This document shows, one piece after another, positions 16,563-24,357 of a stretch of 64,000 bases of DNA. Position numbers and translations under genes: made by a program. The stretch is from Arenibacter sp040216555 (GTDB lineage Bacteria > Bacteroidota > Bacteroidia > Flavobacteriales > Flavobacteriaceae). How positions within the stretch are numbered: position 1 is the first letter of the stretch; each line of letters starts with the position of its first letter. A model generated the notes under the pieces. The model made no database searches. It was given only the letters and a program-made list of their open reading frames with translations, and had not been told where the DNA came from. The stretch spans positions 1 through 64,000 of the forward strand of contig JAVJOW010000021.1 of the NCBI GenBank assembly GCA_040216555.1, given 5' to 3'.

Positions 16563-19340
16563 ATGAACCGGTATGCTTCACTTTTATTGATACTTTTTTC
16601 CATGACGGCTTTTGCCCAAAAAGCATCCTATGATACCCAATTGGATGATCTTTTTGCAAAGGCCTACGAGCATTTGTATGTCAACAAGGATTCTGCCTAC
16701 CATTACTTCAATGCAATAGAAGTTCTCGCTAACAAAAACCAAGACTGGGCAACGGTTTTTGATGCCATTATTAGTTCTAATAGGAATGCCGGCGCTTTTT
16801 ATGACCTTGACAAACTTAGCGATAATCTGAACCGTTTGGATTCCCTTTTTATAAAACATAAGGCCTATCTGGATACACTGTCAGCAAGGCCTCTTTATAT
16901 TAATTCCCAATTGTACGACAAAGGCAATTACTATTTTCAGCTAAACGATTATAGGGCTTCCCGAAATACCTTTGGGCAAATTATTGATGCCTTGGAACCA
17001 TTGCCTAATACGGAAATGGATGAAGAACTAATTGATCTTCTATCGGTTTCATATAGCTTTATTGCCAAGATGTATACTGATGAAGGTAAATATGAACTTG
17101 CCCAACAGTATTACGACAAGAACATAAGGTACATCCTCCAAAAAAAACCCAATGACCTCGCTTCTTTGAACACAAATTACAGTCTACTGGCGGAACTCTA
17201 CGGTAAAAAAGGGCAATATGAAAGCTCCAACGCCTATTTCAAAAAGGCACTTGGGTTCTATCTAAAAGACCAAACTGGCATTAATGGCATTATTGCTACA
17301 GCCCATAACCTTTCGGAAAACCATCTAGCCCTTTCCAAAACAGATAGTGCCCAATATTATCTAAAATTGGCCAAAGCATATTTAAACGGAACCCATCATT
17401 TTGCTTCCTATCATCATAGAGTTCAAGCAAAATTGGAACAAAAAATGAACCATTATGAATCGGCTCTTAAAGAATTGTATTTGGCACTGCAATTGGAAAA
17501 GGATAAATGGAAAAATGCCAAAAATGAGAGTATCGCCCTAATTTACAATGAAATTGGATTGCTACAAACTGCATTTAGCCAGCATTTGCCCGCGGTTACC
17601 AATTATAATCTGGGATTGGAGCAAGTTGAAGATTTTGGCTCAAAGGGAACCTCAACCTTAAAGCTCCTCAAAAATAAATCTGTTTCCCTGAACAGCCTGG
17701 GCAATATTGATAATTATAAGAACACCTTGGAAACTGTAAATCTCGGCATTAAAATCCTGGACACCCTAAAACCTACTTTTAGGAGTAAGGCAGACCAATT
17801 GTTCCTTATTGAAGATGCATTTCCCTTATATGAATCCGGCCTGGAGGCTGCTTACCAACTTTATGCTTCCTCCAGTGACGATTCCTATATAGATCTCGCT
17901 TTCCGATATTCCGAGAAAAGTAAATCTGTCTTATTGCTGGAGGCCCTTTTGGAAGCCAAAGCCACTCAATTTGCAAATATACCCAACGACCTCCTGGAGC
18001 GAGAGAGTGAGTTAAAATCTGAAATCACCTATTTGGAAAAACAGATCAAAAATTCCGAAACAGACAAGAGCAACCTAAAGGATGTACTTTTTAGCCTAAA
18101 AGAAGAATACCGACAACTAGTACGGAAATTAGAGACCGACTATAAAAGCTATTACAATTTAAAATACAATGCTACTACCGTTTCGCTGGAAGAGGCTCAA
18201 AAATCGCTAACCAAAAACCACCTTTTAATTTCCTATTTCTATGGCAATAAGGCTATTTATGCGATTGCTTTGAATGGAAGTGAAAAGAAAATGTTTCGGT
18301 TACCTATTGATGCAGACTTGGAGTCCAACATTAAAAAAGTCTACCAAATGCTTTCCGATCCCAAATCCGATGTAATGGCATTGGGCAGCGCTACCTATAA
18401 AATATACGAACTTCTTCTAAAACCGATCTTAAATTTCGGCGATCATAAGAAACTAATTATCATTCCCGATGGCCTTTTAAATTACCTTCCCTTCGCAGTT
18501 TTGAACACCAACCCCGGAGGCATAGGATATTTGGCGGAAAACTATGCCATCAGCTATGTTAATTCGGCCACGCTGCTTTCGGAATTAGAGGAACGGCAAC
18601 CTAAGGAACAGACCATTTTGGCCTTTGCCCCCAGCTTTGACGGTACGGTTAGTGTTAGCAATCCCGACCGGGGAAAATTGCTGCCTCTACCCAATAACAA
18701 AAAGGAAGTGGAGCAGATATTAAGATCTTTCCATGGCCGAGCTTATGTTGATGGGGACGCTTCCCTCCACAACTTTAAATCCCAATTATCCTCTTTTGGA
18801 ATGGTACACTTGGCCACACACGCCATTTTTGACGATGCCGCTCCAGAATATTCCTATTTGGCCTTTGCACAACATGGAAATGCTGTGGAGGATCTACTCT
18901 ATGTAGCCGATCTTTACAACCTAAGGTTGGATGCCGATCTGGTAACCCTAAGTGCCTGCGAAAGTGGAATAGGAGATCTTAAACGCGGTGAGGGCTTTCT
19001 GAGCTTGGCACGGGGCTTCTTTTATAGTGGGGCAGCGAGCATTGCCAGCACCTTGTGGAAGATCAACGATGCCAGTACCACCAAATTGATGACCAGTTTC
19101 TATAAAAATCTTTCCAAGGGGGAGTCCAAGGATATAGCCCTTCAAAACGCACAGATAGCATTTTTGCAAAACAATCGGGATAACGCTTTATCGCATCCGT
19201 ATTATTGGTCGGCCTTTGTGATTTCCGGCAATACAGCAGCAGTTTCCTTTTCCTATAATTGGACCTGGTTTATACTAGGGACCCTAGTAGTATTGGTAAG
19301 TGGTTTTCTCTACTTCAAAACAAAAAAAGGAGTCAATTAA
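16563..19340 (+). CDS. CHAT-domain protein with TPR repeats and C-terminal membrane anchor
   Basis: The ATG at 16563 opens a signal peptide (MNRYASLLLILFSMTAFAQ); an in-frame ATG 27 nt earlier would extend it needlessly. The product has 925 residues. TPR repeats fill about 25-420 (for example YELAQQYYDKNIRYI and YESSNAYFKKALGFY), followed by a coiled coil near 490-530. A C-terminal CHAT domain (about 590-895) has the caspase-like dyad: His753 in HLATHAIFDD and Cys799 in LSACESGIGD. A final transmembrane helix (WTWFILGTLVVLVSGFLYF) is followed by a basic tail. This predicts a periplasmic or outer-facing protease-like module anchored in the inner membrane. It converges, with shared stop-codon bases, on the ECF/anti-sigma-like operon. 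Confidence 0.9.
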   Translation: MNRYASLLLILFSMTAFAQKASYDTQLDDLFAKAYEHLYVNKDSAYHYFNAIEVLANKNQDWATVFDAIISSNRNAGAFYDLDKLSDNLNRLDSLFIKHKAYLDTLSARPLYINSQLYDKGNYYFQLNDYRASRNTFGQIIDALEPLPNTEMDEELIDLLSVSYSFIAKMYTDEGKYELAQQYYDKNIRYILQKKPNDLASLNTNYSLLAELYGKKGQYESSNAYFKKALGFYLKDQTGINGIIATAHNLSENHLALSKTDSAQYYLKLAKAYLNGTHHFASYHHRVQAKLEQKMNHYESALKELYLALQLEKDKWKNAKNESIALIYNEIGLLQTAFSQHLPAVTNYNLGLEQVEDFGSKGTSTLKLLKNKSVSLNSLGNIDNYKNTLETVNLGIKILDTLKPTFRSKADQLFLIEDAFPLYESGLEAAYQLYASSSDDSYIDLAFRYSEKSKSVLLLEALLEAKATQFANIPNDLLERESELKSEITYLEKQIKNSETDKSNLKDVLFSLKEEYRQLVRKLETDYKSYYNLKYNATTVSLEEAQKSLTKNHLLISYFYGNKAIYAIALNGSEKKMFRLPIDADLESNIKKVYQMLSDPKSDVMALGSATYKIYELLLKPILNFGDHKKLIIIPDGLLNYLPFAVLNTNPGGIGYLAENYAISYVNSATLLSELEERQPKEQTILAFAPSFDGTVSVSNPDRGKLLPLPNNKKEVEQILRSFHGRAYVDGDASLHNFKSQLSSFGMVHLATHAIFDDAAPEYSYLAFAQHGNAVEDLLYVADLYNLRLDADLVTLSACESGIGDLKRGEGFLSLARGFFYSGAASIASTLWKINDASTTKLMTSFYKNLSKGESKDIALQNAQIAFLQNNRDNALSHPYYWSAFVISGNTAAVSFSYNWTWFILGTLVVLVSGFLYFKTKKGVN

Positions 19341-20071
19341 TCCAATTCTGCAAGTAGGACCTGGGCCTTTTCCTTTTTATAGTCGAAATTTTCAATAAGG
19401 TTATGTAAAATAGCTACTGCCTTTAGCTCGTCCTTAGTTTTAATATAGGCCAGGGCAAGATACCAATGGGCCTCGGCCTTAAATTCCATATCGTTTAAGA
19501 TAACTCTTTTCAAAGTCTCTATCGCCTCATTATCCTTCCCCATATGCATATAGGACTGAGCCAGATAAAAATCGGTATGGGCAGATCCACCTTGGGTTTT
19601 TAGGGCCAAAAAAGCAGTGGCCGCCTTTTCATAATCACTGGCCTCATAGGCTGCAAAAGCATTCCTTTCCAAGGACTGATCAGCATCACTTCTTGTAATT
19701 GTGTAGACGGTATTGGGATAGGTTTCAAAATTGGCCGCATATAAATTGTCGTAATCGGGGGCCGAGAAAGTGCTGTAGGCAATCCAACCCAAACCTATCA
19801 ATAAGGCAATGGAGGCAGCAATGGACCAATTCTTAAAGATTGGTCTTGAAGGGTTACTTTTATTCTTTGCTTCAATTTCATTTTCAAAATCGATCAACTT
19901 ATGCTTTAAACTTTCTTTTTCCTTATTTTGGATAACCCGCTTCAGATCGCTTTCAAATTCGAATTGGGCCTTGAACTCCAGATCCTTTTGCAACAATTCA
20001 TCGAAAAGCAGTTGCTCATCATCCGTGAGTTGATCCGAGAAATAGTGATATAATAAAAGTTCCTTATCCAT
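19337..20071 (-). CDS. Membrane protein with anti-sigma-like N-terminus and TPR repeats
   Basis: The product has 244 residues. The cytoplasmic N-terminus (1-85; LLLYHYFSDQLTDDEQLLFDELL) resembles anti-sigma proteins that follow ECF genes in Bacteroidota. One transmembrane helix lies near 86-105 (WSIAASIALLIGLGWIAYS). The outside part holds TPR-like repeats (ERNAFAAYEASDYEKAATAF; AHTDFYLAQSYMHMGKDNEAI; AHWYLALAYIKTKDELKA). The gene begins 2 nt after the ECF stop, so the two are an operon, and a sigma-sequestering role is inferred from this arrangement. Its stop overlaps the CHAT stop in the palindrome TTAA (19337-19340). Confidence 0.75.
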   Translation of the reverse strand: MDKELLLYHYFSDQLTDDEQLLFDELLQKDLEFKAQFEFESDLKRVIQNKEKESLKHKLIDFENEIEAKNKSNPSRPIFKNWSIAASIALLIGLGWIAYSTFSAPDYDNLYAANFETYPNTVYTITRSDADQSLERNAFAAYEASDYEKAATAFLALKTQGGSAHTDFYLAQSYMHMGKDNEAIETLKRVILNDMEFKAEAHWYLALAYIKTKDELKAVAILHNLIENFDYKKEKAQVLLAELD

Positions 20072-20073
20072 AA

Positions 20074-20646
20074 TCAGTGGGCATTATTAGCTTGGATCCT
20101 TTCCCTCAAGGTTTTCATACAACGGGATTTTGCCGCTTTTACGACATTTTCACTATTGTAATTTTCAGCTTCCATGATTTCCTGTATAGTATAGCCGCGA
20201 TAGTAAAAAAGGGTCAATAACTCCTGACATTGTTTGCCAAGGGCGCCAAAGTGCTTTTGTAATAATATTTGCTCTGTGGTCAACTCTTGTTCTTCCATTT
20301 CAAAACCGTTCACCAGTTCATCTTCTTTGCCCACTATTGATAAGTCAAATTTTGAGCTCACTTCTTTTTTATTTTTTTTCATGCGATCAAAAATCAAGTA
20401 TTTGCCAATACCAAAAAGATAAGTTGCAATACTGCTGCTAAAGCCTTCGACCTTTCCACTCATCACATTGTCATAAAAAATAATATAGGCATCTTGATAA
20501 ACATCTATATTTTCCTCATCCGATAAATGGTACCTCCGTGCAAAATTTAAGAATTTGTCACGGTTCTCTTCGTAAACCTGTTTCAACGCCTTATCAGAGC
20601 CTTTTCTTAGGTCTTCGAGCGTAATTTCGGTTTTTGCTTCTTTCAC
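20074..20646 (-). CDS. ECF-type RNA polymerase sigma-70 factor
   Basis: The product of about 190 residues shows sigma region 2 (KQVYEENRDKFLNFARRY, then DVYQDAYIIFYDNV and IATYLFGIGKYLIFDRM) and region 4 (FGALGKQCQELLTLFYYRGYTIQEIMEAENYNSENVVKAAKSRC, quoted in part as the HTH). The C-terminus is KTLRERI. The start is uncertain. GTG at 20676 is possible, but a candidate promoter (20646-20674) occupies that stretch, so I use GTG at 20646 and allow a later non-ATG start. The gene forms an operon with the TPR membrane protein. The same promoter motif lies upstream of neighbouring lipoprotein genes, so autoregulation is inferred. Confidence 0.88.
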   Translation of the reverse strand: MKEAKTEITLEDLRKGSDKALKQVYEENRDKFLNFARRYHLSDEENIDVYQDAYIIFYDNVMSGKVEGFSSSIATYLFGIGKYLIFDRMKKNKKEVSSKFDLSIVGKEDELVNGFEMEEQELTTEQILLQKHFGALGKQCQELLTLFYYRGYTIQEIMEAENYNSENVVKAAKSRCMKTLRERIQANNAH

Positions 20647-20674
20647 TTTATGGATGGGGATAAATAAGGTTAAC
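20646..20674 (-). promoter_or_regulatory. GTTAACCTT-N13-YATWAAA promoter of the ECF operon
   Basis: On the minus strand GTTAACCTT (20674-20666) is followed by 13 nt and CATAAAG (20652-20646). It matches the copies before the Kelch, LRR, collagen-like and small secreted protein genes. This would make the sigma factor autoregulated, and it constrains the sigma start codon to near or after 20646. Confidence 0.6.
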
Positions 20675-20839
20675 ACCGCGCCATGCTAATTTAACATTTT
20701 TTAAAAAAAGACGCCTATGAAAACCTTTAAATAGCTCGTACAACTTCCTTTTGTAGTATTAGCACTACAGAGAATGCCGCTACTCTACATCAAGATCAAT
20801 GGATTGATAATAAAATCCCAAAGAAATTTTCATCATAAC

Positions 20840-20870
20840 GTTAACCTTTCATTTTCAAACCTATAAAGGG
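20840..20870 (+). promoter_or_regulatory. GTTAACCTT-N13-YATWAAA promoter of the Kelch lipoprotein
   Basis: GTTAACCTT (20840-20848), 13 nt, TATAAAGGG (20862-20870); the ATG follows 22 nt later. It lies divergent to the ECF promoter copy at 20646-20674 in the same 246-bp intergenic region. Confidence 0.65.
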
Positions 20871-20892
20871 TTAAATAATTAAAACTAAAATC

Positions 20893-21939
20893 ATGAAAAC
20901 AATCAAAATTTTATACCTGGCTTTTGTATTGATCTCCGCAATATCCTGTGATAAGGATTCCGTTGGCGACATCCCCAACGAACCTAAAGAAGTTGAGTCC
21001 ATTCCCAAAGATGATGAACTTCCGGCCAAATCACTCTCCCTGGCTTTTACCGTTCAGACCCAACAAGACCAAATGGGCGATTTTGCAAAGAATGCCATGG
21101 TCGAATTCGATGGTAAAGTATGGTCCGTTGGCGGTATCAACACCTATTCGTCCCCCAATTTATCCAGCGATGTCTGGAGCAGTGAAAACGGCAAAAACTG
21201 GGTTTCAGTTACAAACGATAAGTTTAGCGCACGTGAGGGCCATACGCTTACGGTGTACGATGACAAAATGTGGCTCATAGGTGGTGCAGACGATTCGGGC
21301 ACCCATTTAGGGGAAATATATTTTTCTGCCGATGGATTTAATTGGACCATGGCAACCGCCCTTAGCCCCACATTAAATGCCCCGGCCTTTCACAGTACGG
21401 TGGTCTTCAACAACAAACTTTACGTAATCCGGGATGGCTTTGATGACCATGCTATTGTATTGTCCTCCAGTGATGGAATTGATTGGAATCTTGAAACCGA
21501 TCATGCCTTTTCCAATAGGGAAGATTTTGAAGCCGTGGTATTCGAAAATGCCATTTATGTCATTGGCGGCAGACATACAGACACATCATTTAATGAAATA
21601 TGGAAAAGCACCGATGGCATTGAATGGAATTTGGTTGCCCCCAGTACCGACATCTTTAGCCCTAGGTATTCACATACGGCAACGGTTCATAATAATAAGG
21701 TATGGATAGTTGGCGGTGTCACCGGCCCTTACGATGAGATTCACATTGATTTTTGGTACTCCGAAAATATGGAGGATTGGACAGAATATGATGGTCCCTT
21801 ACCTGCTACCGAAGGCCTTATTCAGCATGCGGCGCTGTCCTACAATGAGGAATTATGGCTCTTTGGAGGATTTCAGCCAAATGCCTCAGGCTCGGCTCCT
21901 ATAACAGGTGAAATTAGAAGTCTTAAAGAAGAAGAATAA
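20893..21939 (+). CDS. Kelch-repeat lipoprotein
   Basis: The product of 348 residues has a lipobox (LISAISCDKD, Cys19) and an acidic Pro-rich linker. About six Kelch-type blades fill residues 55-345. Each has a W/Y-x-(V/I/L)-GG strand turn: KVWSVGGINTYS, KMWLIGGADDSG, KLYVIRDGFDD (degenerate), AIYVIGGRHTD, KVWIVGGVTGP, ELWLFGGFQPN. A closed beta-propeller on the cell surface is expected, probably for protein or glycan contacts; no catalytic residues are evident. The gene is divergent from the ECF operon and has its own copy of the ECF-associated promoter motif, making it the best candidate direct target. Confidence 0.85.
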   Translation: MKTIKILYLAFVLISAISCDKDSVGDIPNEPKEVESIPKDDELPAKSLSLAFTVQTQQDQMGDFAKNAMVEFDGKVWSVGGINTYSSPNLSSDVWSSENGKNWVSVTNDKFSAREGHTLTVYDDKMWLIGGADDSGTHLGEIYFSADGFNWTMATALSPTLNAPAFHSTVVFNNKLYVIRDGFDDHAIVLSSSDGIDWNLETDHAFSNREDFEAVVFENAIYVIGGRHTDTSFNEIWKSTDGIEWNLVAPSTDIFSPRYSHTATVHNNKVWIVGGVTGPYDEIHIDFWYSENMEDWTEYDGPLPATEGLIQHAALSYNEELWLFGGFQPNASGSAPITGEIRSLKEEE

Positions 21940-21947
21940 AGGTCAAT

Positions 21948-21979
21948 GTTAACCAAAGGCAAGACTTAAACATAAAAAG
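21948..21979 (+). promoter_or_regulatory. Looser copy of the GTTAACC promoter motif
   Basis: GTTAACCAA (21948-21956), 14 nt, CATAAAAAG (21971-21979), with the ATG 12 nt further on. The spacer is one base longer than in the five exact copies and the leader is shorter, so this is a weaker candidate. Confidence 0.4.
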
Positions 21980-21991
21980 AAAACTTTAGTT

Positions 21992-22483
21992 ATGAAATTA
22001 ATATCCACAATTAGACTCCAAGTAAAAAACATTTGGAAAATAGGACTGATCCTATTGGTCTCAGCAACCATTTTGGGTTGCAACAAAGACGACGATTCTG
22101 AAATGGAGGCAGCCCTACTGGCAGACAGTTCACAAGAACTACTTATTGGCAAATGGTTTTATAATGTTACCTCAAATGGTGATGCATCTGCCTGTGAAGC
22201 ACAATCGTATTACAATTTCACAGATACCCGAACAATGGAATATCAACTTGTTATTGATGATTTTGGTCTTGTTGTAAGTGGTTACGAATTAATTGGTGAT
22301 TGCTATGTTTCTCCTGAGACCTCAATCAATTACACCCTAAATACTGCCAACGAAATTCAATTTTTAAATGAATATGAAGACACCATTACCTTAAAAATTG
22401 TATCCATCAACGAAACCACACTGGTATTTACAAAAGGCACTTTAGACGAAACAGCCATTTATATTTTAACGAAAGAACTTTAA
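21992..22483 (+). CDS. Lipocalin-like lipoprotein
   Basis: The product of 163 residues has a long basic N-terminus, a hydrophobic stretch and a lipobox (ATILGCNKDDD, Cys30). The mature part starts SQELLIGKWFYNVTSN, the 'll.GkW' opening of the lipocalin-like lipoproteins common in Bacteroidota. It continues as beta strands with two further cysteines (ASACEAQSYYNF; IGDCYV) that may form a disulfide. It is co-directional with the next gene (12-nt gap), which starts with a similar domain. The function is unknown; surface or periplasmic anchoring is expected. Confidence 0.7.
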   Translation: MKLISTIRLQVKNIWKIGLILLVSATILGCNKDDDSEMEAALLADSSQELLIGKWFYNVTSNGDASACEAQSYYNFTDTRTMEYQLVIDDFGLVVSGYELIGDCYVSPETSINYTLNTANEIQFLNEYEDTITLKIVSINETTLVFTKGTLDETAIYILTKEL

Positions 22484-22495
22484 AATAATATCATT

Positions 22496-23578
22496 ATGAA
22501 TACTTTAAAAAAACTAGAAAAAGACTCAATATTTAAAAGAGTAACCAAATACACCCTAATAATTTTAGTATTGGGCACTTTGTTTAATTGTCATAAAAAT
22601 GATGATAATGATGATAACTCTATAGAAAATCAATTATTGGGTAAATGGGAAGTTACCGGTGGCACCTTTTTAGAATCGCAACCTAAATATCTCATTTTCA
22701 ATAGTGATAATACCGTAAATTTTTTAAGCGAGCATAGTTTAGGATTTAAAGCAAATGAAAATTTCGCCTACACCGTTTCAGGATCTGAAATCAAGATAAA
22801 TGTGCAAGGCTTTTTTCCTTTTGAATTTATTTTAGAACAGAACACGCTACAGATTATTCATGGCGATAATGCTTTGGAATTAACAAAAAATAATTCGGCA
22901 CCCGCTTCAGATGACTGGGTAAAAGAGCTTTCAATAGTAAGTAAAGGAGCCGCTCCTTATGGCGGTAATGTGGATATAGCGTTTACCTTCGATAAAACGA
23001 AAATTGTATATGGTATGGGCAGTGCTGCTACCTATATTCCACTTTTAGATCCTATAACATTTACAGAGCTTGGTTCCATAGAAACAACAAAAAAAGCAAA
23101 AGTTGTGGAAATTGAAAACTATGGAGTTCCAGATAGATTCCTTTTTCAAAGTGATGAAAACTCTAATCTAGTTAGTGTTTACACAATGAATAATGGAGTA
23201 TTTCAATTTACATTACAAGTAGACAATGATATATCTGGTATGGCTTCAGCTAATTCCGATTTTCTATGGGTTGTATCAAACAACAATGAAGGGAGTATCA
23301 ATTTGGTAAATGTAGCAGATAACACTATCGACCAGTCAATCTCATTGGGTTATTATAATCTATACGGGATGGACTATCAAAACAACTACTTATATGTTAC
23401 CGATGGCAAATACTTACATAAATGCCAAACCACACCAACATTTAAAGCTATAATCTCTTATGAAGTGCCTAATTTTTCTTTGCAAGGTATTGCCTTCGAT
23501 GGCACAAACTTCTGGGCAAGTGGTTTTGACGATTTAGAGAGTGACTATAAACTAGTTAAGACCAATCTTACCTTATAA
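22496..23578 (+). CDS. Lipoprotein with lipocalin-like domain fused to a beta-propeller
   Basis: The product of 360 residues has a lipobox (LVLGTLFNCHKND, Cys33) followed by an Asn/Asp-rich linker. A lipocalin-like domain comes next (about 45-130; NQLLGKWEVTGGTFLESQ), similar in opening to the preceding gene. A C-terminal region (about 140-360) has repeated strands like ANSDFLWVVSNNNEGSINLV and YQNNYLYVTDGKYL, consistent with an open beta-propeller. I do not recognise a named family beyond this. It lies 12 nt after the lipocalin-like lipoprotein gene and is probably co-transcribed. Its codon use is more AT-rich than its neighbours, which could mean recent acquisition. Confidence 0.65.
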   Translation: MNTLKKLEKDSIFKRVTKYTLIILVLGTLFNCHKNDDNDDNSIENQLLGKWEVTGGTFLESQPKYLIFNSDNTVNFLSEHSLGFKANENFAYTVSGSEIKINVQGFFPFEFILEQNTLQIIHGDNALELTKNNSAPASDDWVKELSIVSKGAAPYGGNVDIAFTFDKTKIVYGMGSAATYIPLLDPITFTELGSIETTKKAKVVEIENYGVPDRFLFQSDENSNLVSVYTMNNGVFQFTLQVDNDISGMASANSDFLWVVSNNNEGSINLVNVADNTIDQSISLGYYNLYGMDYQNNYLYVTDGKYLHKCQTTPTFKAIISYEVPNFSLQGIAFDGTNFWASGFDDLESDYKLVKTNLTL

Positions 23579-23642
23579 CCTTCAAAATAAAAACAGCACC
23601 AAAAACATTCCTTATAAACCTGTTAATTTAAAATAAGTAATT

Positions 23643-24239
23643 ATGAAAACTGCAATTAAATCGTTAAGCTTAGTTATAGTATTAGTGGCTCTTACTTTTA
23701 CATCATGCACCAAAGAAGGGGAAACAGGGCCTATGGGACCAGCGGGTATAAACGGAACCGATGGAACTGATGGGGAGGACGGAAACGATGGCAATGCCAA
23801 TGTCATGGCCTCAGATTGGTTGGAACCTACCGAAAGTTCTTATAGCGTTAACAATCCAAGATATAAGGCCTTACCTCTTGCAACAAATCTGAGTTCAAGT
23901 TTATTGGAGGACGGGGTTATTCTTGTGTACTATGATAATGACGTAGATATTTATCTCCTACCCAATCATGTTTTCGCGCCGGACGGCACCATATTAAAAT
24001 CTGTAGACTCAAAAATTAATCGTGCCGCGCGCACTATATACATTAACATCCGACGCTCAGATTCTGATCTAATTCCAGGTGAATACCTATGGGATCCAAG
24101 CAGTCCGATTTATAATAGGGGAGTCCGATTTAGATATGTAATCATACCCTCCAACGCTACATCCGGAAAAAAGGCTATAACCGACTTCAAGAAAATGTCC
24201 TATGAAGAAGTAATGGACCATTTTGGATTGGATTATTAA
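23643..24239 (+). CDS. Lipoprotein with short collagen-like Gly-X-Y segment (copy 1)
   Basis: The product of 198 residues has a lipobox (LALTFTSCTKEG, about Cys22). A short Gly-X-Y tract follows (GETGPMGPAGINGTDGTDG and a few more triplets, about 26-52). A beta-rich domain of about 140 residues follows, and the C-terminus is YEEVMDHFGLDY. The Gly-X-Y tract is only about nine triplets, so a stable triple helix is doubtful; it more likely acts as a linker. A paralogue lies at 25986-26552 with the same signal peptide and the same kind of C-terminal tail. A strong terminator follows. Confidence 0.75.
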   Translation: MKTAIKSLSLVIVLVALTFTSCTKEGETGPMGPAGINGTDGTDGEDGNDGNANVMASDWLEPTESSYSVNNPRYKALPLATNLSSSLLEDGVILVYYDNDVDIYLLPNHVFAPDGTILKSVDSKINRAARTIYINIRRSDSDLIPGEYLWDPSSPIYNRGVRFRYVIIPSNATSGKKAITDFKKMSYEEVMDHFGLDY

Positions 24240-24262
24240 TCCCCATTATTGGACAACATACT

Positions 24263-24292
24263 AAAAAACCGAGCATCACACTCGGTTTTTTT
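24263..24292 (+). terminator. Rho-independent terminator
   Basis: A stem AAAACCGAG/CTCGGTTTT (arms ending at 24273 and starting at 24281, loop CATCACA) is followed by a T-run, 24 nt after the collagen-like gene. It resembles the terminators at 25895 and 26572 in sequence. Confidence 0.85.
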
Positions 24293-24302
24293 GTGCTCTG
24301 AT

Positions 24303-24333
24303 GTTAACCTTTTGGCTAGGCCGCCATTAAAAC
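24303..24333 (+). promoter_or_regulatory. GTTAACCTT-N13-YATWAAA promoter of the LRR lipoprotein
   Basis: GTTAACCTT (24303-24311), 13 nt, CATTAAAAC (24325-24333); the ATG is 24 nt downstream. It sits directly after a terminator, so the LRR gene needs its own promoter. Confidence 0.6.
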
Positions 24334-24357
24334 ATAGAAACCATAAAAATTAAGGTC

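Noticed and set aside
23720..23800. Collagen triple helix in the collagen-like lipoprotein
   Set aside because: Only about nine Gly-X-Y triplets with few prolines are present, too few to assume a stable triple helix; treated as a linker-like tract.
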